Assembly (NCBI RefSeq): GCF_040409955.1
Contig: NZ_CP123384.1
Coordinates: forward strand, 2,117,501 to 2,181,500
Reading direction: 5' to 3'
From: Salipiger sp. H15
GTDB taxonomy: Bacteria; Pseudomonadota; Alphaproteobacteria; Rhodobacterales; Rhodobacteraceae
DNA length: 64,000 bases
The translations under genes and the position numbers were made by a program. Shown here one piece after another: positions 37,920-45,989 of the stretch; positions within the stretch are counted from its first letter, which is position 1, and every line of letters begins with the position of its first letter. The notes under the pieces are model-generated. The model saw only the letters and a program-made list of their open reading frames with translations, had not been told where the DNA came from and searched no databases.

Positions 37920-38813
37920 ATGGGCATGGTGATGGCAAACGGGCTCGACCTGTCCTACGACGCGTTCGGCGCGGCGGAGGATCCGGCGCTGCTGCTGGTC
38001 AGCGGGCTCGGCACCCAGAGGATCCGCTGGGGCGATGGGTTCTGCGCAGCGCTGGCCGGGCGGGGCTACCACGTCATCAGGTATGACAACCGCGATGCCG
38101 GACTTTCGACCCACCTGCACGGCGCTCCGGTGCCCGACCTCGGCGCGGTGATCGCGGCGCTGCGGGCGGGGCGGGCGCCGGAGATCCCCTACGGGCTCGG
38201 GGACATGGCGGCGGACGCGGTGGCGCTGCTCGACGCGCTGGCGATCCCGCGGGCGCATGTGGTCGGGCGCTCGATGGGCGGGATGATCGCGCAAGTCCTC
38301 GCCTGCGAGCACCCGGGCCGGGTGCGCTCGCTCACCTCGGTCATGTCGGGCACCGGCAACCCGGACCTGCCGCAGGCGGCACCGGACGTCATGGCGCTGA
38401 TGTCCGCGCCGAGGCCCGATCCGGCGCTGGACCCCGAGGGCTACGTGGCCGCCAGCCTCGCCTTCGCCCGGCGCATCGCCGGGACCGGCGCGCCTTTCGA
38501 CGCGGCGCATCACCGCTGGCTGGTGCTCGAGGAGGCGCGGCGCGGGCATGATCCGGCGGGGGCGGCGCGGCAGCTGGCGGCCATGGTGGCGACCGGCGAC
38601 CGGCGGGCGCGACTCGCCGGGATCACCGTGCCGACGCTGGTGATCCACGGCACCGACGATCCGCTGATCCCGCCCGCCTGCGGCGCGGACACCGCCGCCG
38701 CGATCCCCGGCGCCGGGCTCATGCTGGTCGAGGGCATGGGGCACGACCTGCCCGCGGCCCTCGACGAGCGGATCGTCTCGGCCATCGACCGCACCGCGCG
38801 GCGCGCCGCCTGA
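37920..38813 (+). CDS. Alpha/beta hydrolase
   Basis: 297 residues. Nucleophile elbow GRSMGGM (about residues 117-123; Ser near 119), oxyanion region LLVSGLGTQ (27-35), and C-terminal catalytic Asp in HGTDDPLIPP and His in GMGHDLP. The sequence type (NRDAGLST, then SMGGMIAQVLA) is that of aclacinomycin methylesterase/RdmC-like or 3-oxoadipate enol-lactonase-like hydrolases of unassigned substrate. Starts at ATG 37920, 2 bp after DUF2239. Probable esterase/lactonase, cytoplasmic. Confidence 0.88.
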   Translation: MGMVMANGLDLSYDAFGAAEDPALLLVSGLGTQRIRWGDGFCAALAGRGYHVIRYDNRDAGLSTHLHGAPVPDLGAVIAALRAGRAPEIPYGLGDMAADAVALLDALAIPRAHVVGRSMGGMIAQVLACEHPGRVRSLTSVMSGTGNPDLPQAAPDVMALMSAPRPDPALDPEGYVAASLAFARRIAGTGAPFDAAHHRWLVLEEARRGHDPAGAARQLAAMVATGDRRARLAGITVPTLVIHGTDDPLIPPACGADTAAAIPGAGLMLVEGMGHDLPAALDERIVSAIDRTARRAA

Positions 38814-38892
38814 CCGGGACCCGCACTGCGGATCCTTCCGGGATAATCTCGACTGGAGGGAAGGGGATAGGCGTGTCCCGCCCGGCCGCGGC

Positions 38893-39057
38893 TCAGAGCG
38901 GGCGGCCGGTCACCGACATGCCGCGGGCGAGGTAGCCACAGGCCTCGTTGATGCCTGCCGAGCAGGCGACGGTGAGCACTTCAGCCTCGGTCGGCTGTTT
39001 CGCGGCGCAGGCCGCCAGCGCCAGCAGCGCGGCGCCGAGGATGGCAAGTCGCATCAT
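38893..39057 (-). CDS. Small lipoprotein
   Basis: 54 residues. A lipoprotein signal peptide ends LLALAAC with the lipidated Cys17 (MMRLAILGAALLALAAC). The mature part is about 37 residues with two more cysteines (VACSAGINEACGYLARG), which could form a disulphide. No family recognised. It lies 64 bp downstream of the TctDE-linked binding protein on the same strand, so it may belong to that operon. The alternative ATG one codon later would make no difference. Confidence 0.7.
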   Translation of the reverse strand: MMRLAILGAALLALAACAAKQPTEAEVLTVACSAGINEACGYLARGMSVTGRPL

Positions 39058-39121
39058 GGCCCTGTCCTTCTTTACCTGATGAAGCCCGAGTCCGGGCCGC
39101 ATTGCAAGCGCCCGTGGTACC

Positions 39122-40165
39122 TCAACGCGCGTCCGGCGAAAAGGCCTCATCCCAAAGACGCAGCAGCCGGTCGCGGGTGCTGCGGTCGAGCGCCAGCAGC
39201 AGCGGCGGCGCCAGCGCGATGAGCCGGCGCGCGCTTGGCAGGAGGCTCGTCTCGGCGGGGTCGGTGGCGGCGATGAGCCCGAGATCGCGCAGCATCTCCT
39301 GCGCCTCGGCCGAGAGCAGGAAGTCGAGCAGCCGCTCCGCCGCCTCGGGGTGGGGCGCGTCCCGCGGGATCATGTAGGCGCGCGACATCATCAGCGTGTA
39401 GTCCTCGGGCAGGATGATCCCGACATTGTCGGCGGCGCGCGCCGCAGCATAGGAGCCGAGCACGTTGTAGGCGATGTAGTAGCGCCCCTCGGAGACCCCG
39501 TCGATGATCGCCAGCGAGCAGCAGGTGGCGATGGCCCCCACGCGCGAGAAGGCCTCGAGCATGGCGCCGAAGGTGGTGGCCTCGAGGCTGTCGGCATGGG
39601 CGAAGAGATAGCCGAGGCCGGAATCCTCGATGTCGTAGGTGGCGATGCGGCTGCGCAGCAACTCGGGCTTCCTGCGCATCAGGTCGAGCAGGGCGAAGCG
39701 CGTGCGCGGCACGTCCGCGGCCTCCAGCACCTCGGTGTTGTAGATGATCACCGCCGGCTCCTCGGTGAGGCCCCAGAGCTCGTCGCGCCAACGCCGCTGG
39801 TCGGGCAGCGCGGCGGTGGCGGGCGAGCGGTAGGGATGGGCGCAGGCGGCGTTGACCAGCCAGAGCATCTGGTGGACCCCCGAGGAGAAGACCGCGTCGG
39901 CGGGCTCGGCGCGGCCGGTGCAGGCGGCGCGGCTGTTGCTGAAGAGGCTGTTCGAGCCCCATTGCTCGTAGAGCACCGACAGGTCCGGGTTGCGTTCGGT
40001 GAAACGCTCCATCACCAGGCGGATGATCGCGATGTCGGTGGTCGAGCGCAGGGTGATCCCGGTCTCGCCGCTGCCGAAGCGCGCGGTGCTTTCCTGCGCG
40101 GCGGCGCGCTGCGCCAGGGCACCGGCGAGGAGGCAGAACAGCAGGGCAAGGCAGAGGCGGCGCAT
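39122..40165 (-). CDS. Periplasmic solute-binding protein coupled to the TctDE-type sensor genes
   Basis: 347 residues. Signal peptide MRRLCLALLFCLLAGALAQRAAA. The rest resembles ferric/anion-type extracellular solute-binding proteins (family 1): TDIAIIRLVMERFTERNPDLSV at the start, an EPAVIIYNTEVL hinge, EGRYYIAYNVLGSYAA and LLDFLLSAEAQEMLRD. Two Cys pairs may form disulphides (ATCCSLA and single Cys elsewhere). No permease or ATPase is adjacent. Its ATG shares a base with the histidine kinase stop, so it is probably a periplasmic co-sensor for the kinase, as PgtC-like proteins are, rather than part of a transporter. Confidence 0.8.
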   Translation of the reverse strand: MRRLCLALLFCLLAGALAQRAAAQESTARFGSGETGITLRSTTDIAIIRLVMERFTERNPDLSVLYEQWGSNSLFSNSRAACTGRAEPADAVFSSGVHQMLWLVNAACAHPYRSPATAALPDQRRWRDELWGLTEEPAVIIYNTEVLEAADVPRTRFALLDLMRRKPELLRSRIATYDIEDSGLGYLFAHADSLEATTFGAMLEAFSRVGAIATCCSLAIIDGVSEGRYYIAYNVLGSYAAARAADNVGIILPEDYTLMMSRAYMIPRDAPHPEAAERLLDFLLSAEAQEMLRDLGLIAATDPAETSLLPSARRLIALAPPLLLALDRSTRDRLLRLWDEAFSPDAR

Positions 40166-41574
40166 CACGGGGTCTCGTCTTCCTGGGGGGCGGCGGGCAG
40201 CAGCAGCGCGATACGGAAGCCGCCTTCGGGATATTCCAGCGCGACCCGGCCGCCGAAGGCCGCGGCCACCGCGGCGACGATGGCAAGGCCGAGCCCGGCG
40301 CTGTCCTCGCGCGAGGTGGCGCTGCGCTCGAAGCGCTGGCCGAGCCGCGCGGCGATGTCCGGCTCGGGGCCGGGGCCGGCGTCCATCACCCAGAGCGCCG
40401 CCTCGGCGCCGCGGAGCTCGGCACCGATGGCGATGGGCGCGCGGCCGTGCTTCAGCGCGTTGACCAGCAGGTTCTTCGCCGCCTCGCCGACCGAGAAGGC
40501 ATCGGCGCGGACCATCACCGGCTCCTCGCCGATCTCGAGCCGCAGCTCGGCGCCGGGGGCGATCAGCTCGTGGTCGCCGCGCTCGACCACCTCGAGCGCC
40601 ACCTCGCGCAGGTCGAGCGGCGCGCGCGGCGCGCTCTCGGTGCGGTGGGTGACGAGGGCGCGCGACAGCAGCTGGTCGAGCAGCGCGCCGAGCGAGCGGG
40701 TGCGGGCCAGCAGCCGCGACAGCGCGCGGTCGCGCAGCACCGCGTCGGGCTGGTCCTGCATCGCCTCGGCCTGCACGCGGATCGCGGCGACCGGGGTGCG
40801 CAGCTGGTGCGCGGCGTCCGAGATGAGGTGGCGCATCCCCTCCATCTGCCGGTCGAGCCGGCCCATGAAGCGGTTCATCGCCTCGAGCATCACCGTCAGC
40901 TCGCGCGGCAGCCCCTCGGTCGGCACGGGGGTGAGGTCGTAGGGGTCGCGCCCGGCCAGATCGGCCGAGAGCGCCTCGAGCGGGCGCACCGCCGAGCGGG
41001 CGACCACCCACGAGAGCGCCAGCAGGGCGATGCCGGCGACGAGGACCGGGACCAGCGTGTCGAACATCAGCCCCACCGCCATCGCCCGCCGGGCGCGCAG
41101 CGTCTGCCCGACGGTGACCGCGATGCCGCCCGAGAAGTCGCGCTCGGCGAAGCGGCGGGTGACGCGGACGAAACGCGCGGGCTCGCCGTTGAGCCGCGCG
41201 TCGAAGAACTCGGGGCCCGAGGTGCTGCCGGTGCGGCGGGCGGGCGGGGCGATGTCGGTCTCGTCGAGCCCGGTGATCAGCGCGCCGCCGGGGCCGCGCA
41301 CGGCGTAGTGGATGCGGTCGTCGGGCGCCTGCGCCAGCAGCTCGAAGGCCGAGACGGGCAGGTCGACCACCGGCCGCCCGGACTGGATGCGCACCGAGGC
41401 GGCGATGTCCTGCGCCGCGCCCAGCAGGATGCGGTCGTAGGACTGCCGCGCCGCCAGCCGGCCGTTGTAGAGCGTCGCGCCCGCCACCAGCAGCCCGCCG
41501 GCGAGCAGGATCAGCAGCACCGCCTTGAGGACGCGCGCGGCAAGGCTGGTCGGCAGCGGCAGGCCCTCAGCCAT
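40165..41574 (-). CDS. tctE: Sensor histidine kinase (TctE-like)
   Basis: 469 residues. Two membrane segments (about 14-35 and 168-192) enclose a periplasmic sensor domain of about 130 residues. HAMP follows (about 193-245), then HisKA with phospho-acceptor His256 in DAAHQLRTPVAA. HATPase_c has EAAKNLLVNALKHG (N box), DAGPGPEPD (G1) and GLGLAIV (G2). It controls the response regulator whose gene overlaps it by 8 bp upstream, and probably senses a tri/dicarboxylate handled by the divergent TctABC transporter, with help from the binding protein encoded next. Confidence 0.92.
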   Translation of the reverse strand: MAEGLPLPTSLAARVLKAVLLILLAGGLLVAGATLYNGRLAARQSYDRILLGAAQDIAASVRIQSGRPVVDLPVSAFELLAQAPDDRIHYAVRGPGGALITGLDETDIAPPARRTGSTSGPEFFDARLNGEPARFVRVTRRFAERDFSGGIAVTVGQTLRARRAMAVGLMFDTLVPVLVAGIALLALSWVVARSAVRPLEALSADLAGRDPYDLTPVPTEGLPRELTVMLEAMNRFMGRLDRQMEGMRHLISDAAHQLRTPVAAIRVQAEAMQDQPDAVLRDRALSRLLARTRSLGALLDQLLSRALVTHRTESAPRAPLDLREVALEVVERGDHELIAPGAELRLEIGEEPVMVRADAFSVGEAAKNLLVNALKHGRAPIAIGAELRGAEAALWVMDAGPGPEPDIAARLGQRFERSATSREDSAGLGLAIVAAVAAAFGGRVALEYPEGGFRIALLLPAAPQEDETP

Positions 41575-42238
41575 CGAGGCCGATCCGGTAGCCGATGCCG
41601 CGCTGGGTGAGGATGCTGACGCCGCTGCCCGAGAGCTTCTTGCGCAGTCGCGCGATGTAGAGCTCGATGGCGTTCACCCCCACATCCGCGTCGCCGAAGC
41701 CGTAGAGCGAGTCGTAAAGCCGGCTCTTGCTGAGGTAGTTGCCCTGGTGGCGCAGCAGCACGCCGAGCAGCGCCGCCTCGCGCGCGGTGAGATCGAGCCG
41801 CCTGCCGTCGAGCGTGGCGCTCTGCCCGGCGGGGGAATAGGCGAGCGGGCCGAGCACCACCTCGGAACCCTTCTGCTCGGCCTCGCGGCGGATCAGCGCG
41901 CGCAGCCGCGCCTCGAGCTCGCGCTGGTCGAAGGGCTTGCCGAGGTAGTCGTCGGCGCCGAGGTCGAGCGCGCTCACCCGGTCGTCGACCGAGACCAGCG
42001 CGGTCAGCATCAGCACCGGGGTGCGCGTCCCCGCGGCGCGCAGCTCGCGCAGGAAGCGCAGGCCCGATCCGTCGGGCAGGTTGATGTCGAGCACCAGCGC
42101 GTCGTAGCCCTGCACGGCAAGCGCGTCCCGCGCCGCCTCGAGGCTGCCCGCGACATCGCAGACGATGCCCGACTGCGCGAGCCGCGCGGTGACGCCCTCG
42201 GCGAGATCGCTGGCATCCTCGACCATCAGGACACGCAT
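41567..42238 (-). CDS. tctD: OmpR-family response regulator (TctD-like)
   Basis: 223 residues from ATG 42238. Receiver domain 1-115 with acidic pocket Glu7-Asp8, phospho-acceptor Asp51 in VLDINLPDGSG, and Lys near 101 in LGKPFDQREL. The C-terminal winged helix (about 125-220) contains DLTAREAALLGVLLRHQG and VNAIELYIARLRKKL. It is expected to activate the divergent tctCBA operon by binding the 11-bp direct repeats at 42307. An upstream in-frame extension would cross the promoter region and is rejected. Confidence 0.93.
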   Translation of the reverse strand: MRVLMVEDASDLAEGVTARLAQSGIVCDVAGSLEAARDALAVQGYDALVLDINLPDGSGLRFLRELRAAGTRTPVLMLTALVSVDDRVSALDLGADDYLGKPFDQRELEARLRALIRREAEQKGSEVVLGPLAYSPAGQSATLDGRRLDLTAREAALLGVLLRHQGNYLSKSRLYDSLYGFGDADVGVNAIELYIARLRKKLSGSGVSILTQRGIGYRIGLDG

Positions 42239-42306
42239 GGGACTCGTACCTTTCCTTTGGCCTTCCCCAAGCTGACGGTACGTACACATGCGCCGTCGGG
42301 CATCTG

Positions 42307-42328
42307 ACAGGTTCGTGACAGCTTCGTG
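42307..42328. promoter_or_regulatory. Tandem 11-bp direct repeat, probable TctD operator
   Basis: ACAGGTTCGTG (42307-42317) is followed at once by ACAGCTTCGTG (42318-42328); only one base differs. An 11-bp head-to-tail repeat is the standard operator geometry of OmpR-family regulators. It sits in the 206-bp spacer between the divergent tctD-like and tctC genes. Confidence 0.75.
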
Positions 42329-42444
42329 GCTTAGAGACACGTCTTAACCCGCAACCGGGGAGGCTGCAAAGCACAGTCGGGTTCCGCGGGGAGAAGACGG
42401 CGCCGGCGCGTATCGGTTCGGTGACCGACCATGAGGAGGATACC

Positions 42445-43434
42445 ATGTTTATCAATGCAACCCGTGGCCTGATTGCCGCGACCGTTCTCGGCGTTTCCGC
42501 CTTTGCCGCGCAGGCGCAGGACTTCACCCCCGAGAACCCCGAGTGCATCGCGCCCGCCAACCCCGGCGGCGGATGGGACTTCACCTGCCGCCAGGTCGGC
42601 AAGGAACTCCAGGAACTCGGCCTGATCGACAAGACCATGCAGGTCGTCAACCTCGCCGGTGGCGGCGGTGGCGTGGCCTATGCCGAGGTGGTCAACAAGC
42701 GCAATGACGACAACGACCTGATCGTCGCCGCAAGCTCGGCCACCGCGACCCGCCTCGCGCAGGGCGCCTTCCCGGGCAACACCACCGACCAGGTGCGCTG
42801 GGTGGCCTCCGTCGGCGCCGACTACGGCGTGATCGCGGTTGCCGCGGACAGCGAGATCGAGACGCTACCGCAGCTGCTCGAGATGATCAAGACCGACCCG
42901 CGCTCGATCTCCGTGGCGGGCGGCTCGGCCGTCGGCGGCTGGGACCACCTGAAGGTGCTGATCGCCGCTTCGGCCTACGGCGTCGAGGACGTGCGCTCGG
43001 TCAAGTACGTCGCTTTCGACGGCGGCGGCGAGGCGGTGACCCAGCTGCTCGCAGGCTCGGTCCAGGCCTTCACCGGCGACGCGTCGGAAGCCAAGGGCTT
43101 CGTCGACTCGGGTGACATCAAGGTGATCGCGGTGCTCGCACCCGAGCGCCTGGAAGGCGATTTCGCCAAGTTCCCGACCGCCAAGGAGCAGGGCGTCGAC
43201 GCCATCGGCGCGAACTGGCGCGGCTTCTATGCCCCCGGCGGCATGAGCGACGCGGCCTACGAGGCCTGGGTGAAGAAGATCAGCGATCTTTACGCCTCGG
43301 ACGAGTGGAAGGCGATCATGGCCAACAACGGCATTGCCCCGCTCGACCTGCACGGCGCCGAGTTCCAGGCCTTCGTCGAGCAAAGCGTGAGCGAGATCCA
43401 GAACATCTCGCGCGAGATCGGCATCATCAAGTGA
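42445..43434 (+). CDS. tctC: Tripartite tricarboxylate transporter substrate-binding protein TctC
   Basis: 329 residues from ATG 42445, preceded by GAGGAGGA. Signal peptide of about 25 residues ending FAAQAQ. TTT-family (Bug) protein: ECIAPANPGGGWDFTCR near the mature N-terminus replaces the common PxxPGGxxD loop, then VNLAGGGGGVAYAEVVNK and a GGSAVGGWDHLKVLI binding loop. Captures a di/tricarboxylate in the periplasm for TctAB. Followed by an intercistronic hairpin, then tctB. Confidence 0.93.
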   Translation: MFINATRGLIAATVLGVSAFAAQAQDFTPENPECIAPANPGGGWDFTCRQVGKELQELGLIDKTMQVVNLAGGGGGVAYAEVVNKRNDDNDLIVAASSATATRLAQGAFPGNTTDQVRWVASVGADYGVIAVAADSEIETLPQLLEMIKTDPRSISVAGGSAVGGWDHLKVLIAASAYGVEDVRSVKYVAFDGGGEAVTQLLAGSVQAFTGDASEAKGFVDSGDIKVIAVLAPERLEGDFAKFPTAKEQGVDAIGANWRGFYAPGGMSDAAYEAWVKKISDLYASDEWKAIMANNGIAPLDLHGAEFQAFVEQSVSEIQNISREIGIIK

Positions 43435-43453
43435 CCTGATCCCACGTTCTGAG

Positions 43454-43485
43454 CGCCGGGCCCCCGTCACTCCGGGGGCCCGGCG
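43454..43485 (+). terminator. Intercistronic hairpin after tctC
   Basis: Perfect 13-bp stem (43454-43466 with 43473-43485; core GGGCCCCCG) and 6-nt loop, 19 bp after the tctC stop, no U-tract. Expected to stabilise the tctC message or reduce read-through into tctBA. Confidence 0.65.
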
Positions 43486-43523
43486 ACACATTCTACCCTT
43501 TCACGCTAATTACGGGGGACATC

Positions 43524-43955
43524 ATGAGTGATCGCATCTTCGGCCTCGTCGGCCTGGCGCTCGCCATCTTCTTCGCGTGGTCCGCTCTGCAGATCGAGGA
43601 AAGCTTCCTCTCTGACTCGGTCGGTCCCAAGGCCTTTCCGCTGATCATCGCCACCATTCTCGGCATCTCGTCGATCTTCATCGCGCTCAAGCCCGATGCC
43701 GATCCCGAGTGGCCCTCGCTGGGCCGCCTCGTCGAGATCCTCGCGGCGGTCGTCGTGATGATCCTCTACGCCGAATTCCTGCCCATCGCGGGCTTCGTCA
43801 TCGCCACCGCCGTCGCCTCGGCCTACCTGACCTGGCGCCTCGGCAGCCCGGTGCTGTCGTCGCTGCTGATCGGCGTGCTGACCTCGGTCGGCATCTACGT
43901 GGTCTTCCACCTGGCTCTGGGTCTGTCGCTGGCCCGCGGCCCGCTGGGCTTCTGA
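43524..43955 (+). CDS. tctB: Tripartite tricarboxylate transporter small membrane subunit TctB
   Basis: 143 residues, four predicted membrane helices (about 6-24, 36-53, 68-98, 107-135). Typical TctB features: SDRIFGLVGLALAIFFAW start and SVGPKAFPLIIATIL after the first helix. Small subunit of unknown precise role that pairs with TctA. ATG 43524; 10 bp to tctA. Confidence 0.92.
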   Translation: MSDRIFGLVGLALAIFFAWSALQIEESFLSDSVGPKAFPLIIATILGISSIFIALKPDADPEWPSLGRLVEILAAVVVMILYAEFLPIAGFVIATAVASAYLTWRLGSPVLSSLLIGVLTSVGIYVVFHLALGLSLARGPLGF

Positions 43956-43965
43956 GGAGCGCGCC

Positions 43966-45504
43966 ATGGACGTTCTTTCCAACCTCGGTGACGGTTTCGT
44001 CGTCGCCTTCACGCTGCAGAACCTCGGCCTCGCGCTGCTGGGCTGCTTCCTCGGCACGATCATGGGCGCGCTGCCGGGCCTCGGCCCGTCGAACGGCGTC
44101 GCGATCCTGATCCCGCTGGCCTTCACGCTGGGCCTCGGGCCGACCCCGTCGCTGATCCTGCTGACCTCGGTCTATTACGGCGCCATGTACGGCGGGCGGA
44201 TCAGCTCGATCCTGCTCGGCATTCCCGGCGACGAGCCGGCGATGATGACCGTGCTCGACGGCCACCCGATGGCCAAGAAGGGCCTCGCCGGCGAGGCGCT
44301 GTCGCTTTCCGGCATCGCGTCGTTCATCGGTGCCTTCATCGCCACCTGGGGCCTGATCCTGCTGGCGCCGCAGCTGGTGAAGATCGCGCTGCTGTTCGGT
44401 CCGGCCGAGTATTTCGCGCTCTTCGCGCTGGCCTTCGCGACGCTGGGCGGGGTCTCCTCGACCAACCAGGCGAAATCGGCCTTCGCCGCCATGCTGGGCC
44501 TCGGCCTCGCGATGATCGGCGTCGACACCCAGACCGGCGTGCCGCGCTTCACCTTCGGCGAGGTGCACCTCTATGACGGTCTCGACTTCCTCGTCGCCAT
44601 CGTCGGCCTCTTCGCCCTGTCGGAAGTTTTCATCTTCCTCGAGCACCGTCACGGCGGCTCGGACGCCAAGTCGGGCCAGCTGCAGCTCGGCCGCCTGACC
44701 CCGCCGATGTCGATGATCAAGCAGTGCATGCCGACCATGCTGCGCACCTCGGTCCTCGGCTTCATCGCCGGCGTGCTGCCGGGCGCGGGCGCCTCGCTGG
44801 GCTCGTTCATCTCCTACTCGATGGAGAAGCGCCTGGTGGACAAGGAAGGCACCTTCGGCAAGGGCGATCCGCGCGGCGTCGCGGCCCCCGAGGCGGGCAA
44901 CAACGCCGCCGCCGGTGGCGCGCTCGTGCCGATGCTGGCGCTCGGCGTGCCGGGTTCGGGCACGACGGCCGTGCTGCTTGCCGTGCTGCTGTCGCTCAAC
45001 ATCACCCCCGGCCCGCTGCTCTTTGCCAACAATCCCGACGTGGTCTGGGGCCTCATCGCCGCGCTCTTCATCGCCAACTTCATGCTGCTGGCGCTGAACA
45101 TCCCGATGGTGGGGATCTTCACCCGCGTGCTGATGGTGCCGCCGCGCATCCTGATGCCGGTGGTGGCGATGGTCAGCTTCGTCGGCATCTACGGCATCTC
45201 GGGCTCGAGCTTCGATCTGCTGGTGATGATCGGCTTCGGCGTGATGGGCTGGCTGCTGCGCAAGTTCGACGTGCCGCTGGTGCCGATCATCCTCGGCACG
45301 CTGCTCGGCAACACGATGGAGAACAACCTGCGCCGCGCCATCACCATCGACAACGGCAACTGGCTGACCCTCTTCGACAGCCCGCTTGCCCTGACGCTCT
45401 GGGGCATCGCGATCGTCGGCTTCATCATGCCGCTGATCGTCGGGCGGGTCGTGCGCTCCAAGATGCACGCCCGCAGCGACGAGGAGGGCGCGCTCAGCGA
45501 CTGA
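43966..45504 (+). CDS. tctA: Tripartite tricarboxylate transporter large membrane subunit TctA
   Basis: 512 residues, about 11-12 membrane helices. Family signatures: GTIMGALPGLGPSNGVAILIPL near 28-50, YYGAMYGGRISSILLGIPGDEPA near 66-88, and the mirrored EAGNNAAAGGALVPMLALGVPGSGTTAVLL near 306-335. Forms the ion-coupled channel that takes ligand from TctC. ATG 43966. Last gene of tctCBA, ended by a hairpin with a short T-run. Confidence 0.96.
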   Translation: MDVLSNLGDGFVVAFTLQNLGLALLGCFLGTIMGALPGLGPSNGVAILIPLAFTLGLGPTPSLILLTSVYYGAMYGGRISSILLGIPGDEPAMMTVLDGHPMAKKGLAGEALSLSGIASFIGAFIATWGLILLAPQLVKIALLFGPAEYFALFALAFATLGGVSSTNQAKSAFAAMLGLGLAMIGVDTQTGVPRFTFGEVHLYDGLDFLVAIVGLFALSEVFIFLEHRHGGSDAKSGQLQLGRLTPPMSMIKQCMPTMLRTSVLGFIAGVLPGAGASLGSFISYSMEKRLVDKEGTFGKGDPRGVAAPEAGNNAAAGGALVPMLALGVPGSGTTAVLLAVLLSLNITPGPLLFANNPDVVWGLIAALFIANFMLLALNIPMVGIFTRVLMVPPRILMPVVAMVSFVGIYGISGSSFDLLVMIGFGVMGWLLRKFDVPLVPIILGTLLGNTMENNLRRAITIDNGNWLTLFDSPLALTLWGIAIVGFIMPLIVGRVVRSKMHARSDEEGALSD

Positions 45505-45532
45505 GCCGCCGTCCACCCTGCTTGCCAGCAGC

Positions 45533-45563
45533 GCGCCGGTCCGTTTCCACGGGCCGGCGCTTT
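45533..45563 (+). terminator. Terminator of tctCBA
   Basis: GCGCCGGTCCG (45533-45543) pairs with CGGGCCGGCGC (45550-45560), 11 bp with one G-U, 6-nt loop, then TTT. Confidence 0.75.
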
Positions 45564-45696
45564 CCATTGGGGACTGTTTCACCCCTTGCTGCGCTGCAGC
45601 GCTAACAGCCGGCGCTGCAAGTCCCCGATCGAAAAGTAAAATGCGTCATTGTGTCGCCACGGATCCGTGATAGCCTCGAGTCAGGGAGGAACTATC

Positions 45697-45873
45697 ATGC
45701 ATCTTTTTCTGGTTGGCTTGGCCATTGGCCTTCTCATCATGTCTCCGGTGATCGCGCTGATCCTGTTTGCCGGAATCGTCACCCGCCAGGGCGAGCAGAG
45801 GACCCCGCCGTCGGGAGGCGCCCGCGCAACGGCGCGGCTGACCGGCTTCGCGGCGCGCTACGCAAAGCCCTGA
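45697..45873 (+). CDS. Small single-pass membrane protein
   Basis: 58 residues. An N-terminal hydrophobic helix (about 2-28, FLVGLAIGLLIMSPVIALILFAGIV) is followed by a basic, Ala/Arg-rich cytoplasmic tail. ATG 45697 has a clear GGGAGGA 6 bp upstream, the main reason to accept it. No family recognised. Alone between two terminators, so it is transcribed from its own promoter. Confidence 0.65.
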   Translation: MHLFLVGLAIGLLIMSPVIALILFAGIVTRQGEQRTPPSGGARATARLTGFAARYAKP

Positions 45874-45926
45874 GCGCCGTTCCCTGAACAACGGCTGAAC
45901 AACCACGGAACACCACTGGACACGAA

Positions 45927-45956
45927 GAGGCCGGGCGCAGGAGGGCGCCCGGCCTC
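45927..45956. terminator. Bidirectional terminator between the small membrane protein and the reductase gene
   Basis: Perfect 12-bp stem GAGGCCGGGCGC (45927-45938) with GCGCCCGGCCTC (45945-45956), 6-nt loop, followed on the plus strand by TGACGTTTT. It serves two convergent genes. Confidence 0.85.
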
Positions 45957-45989
45957 TGACGTTTTCGCGGGTCGAAACCGCCCGGGGAC

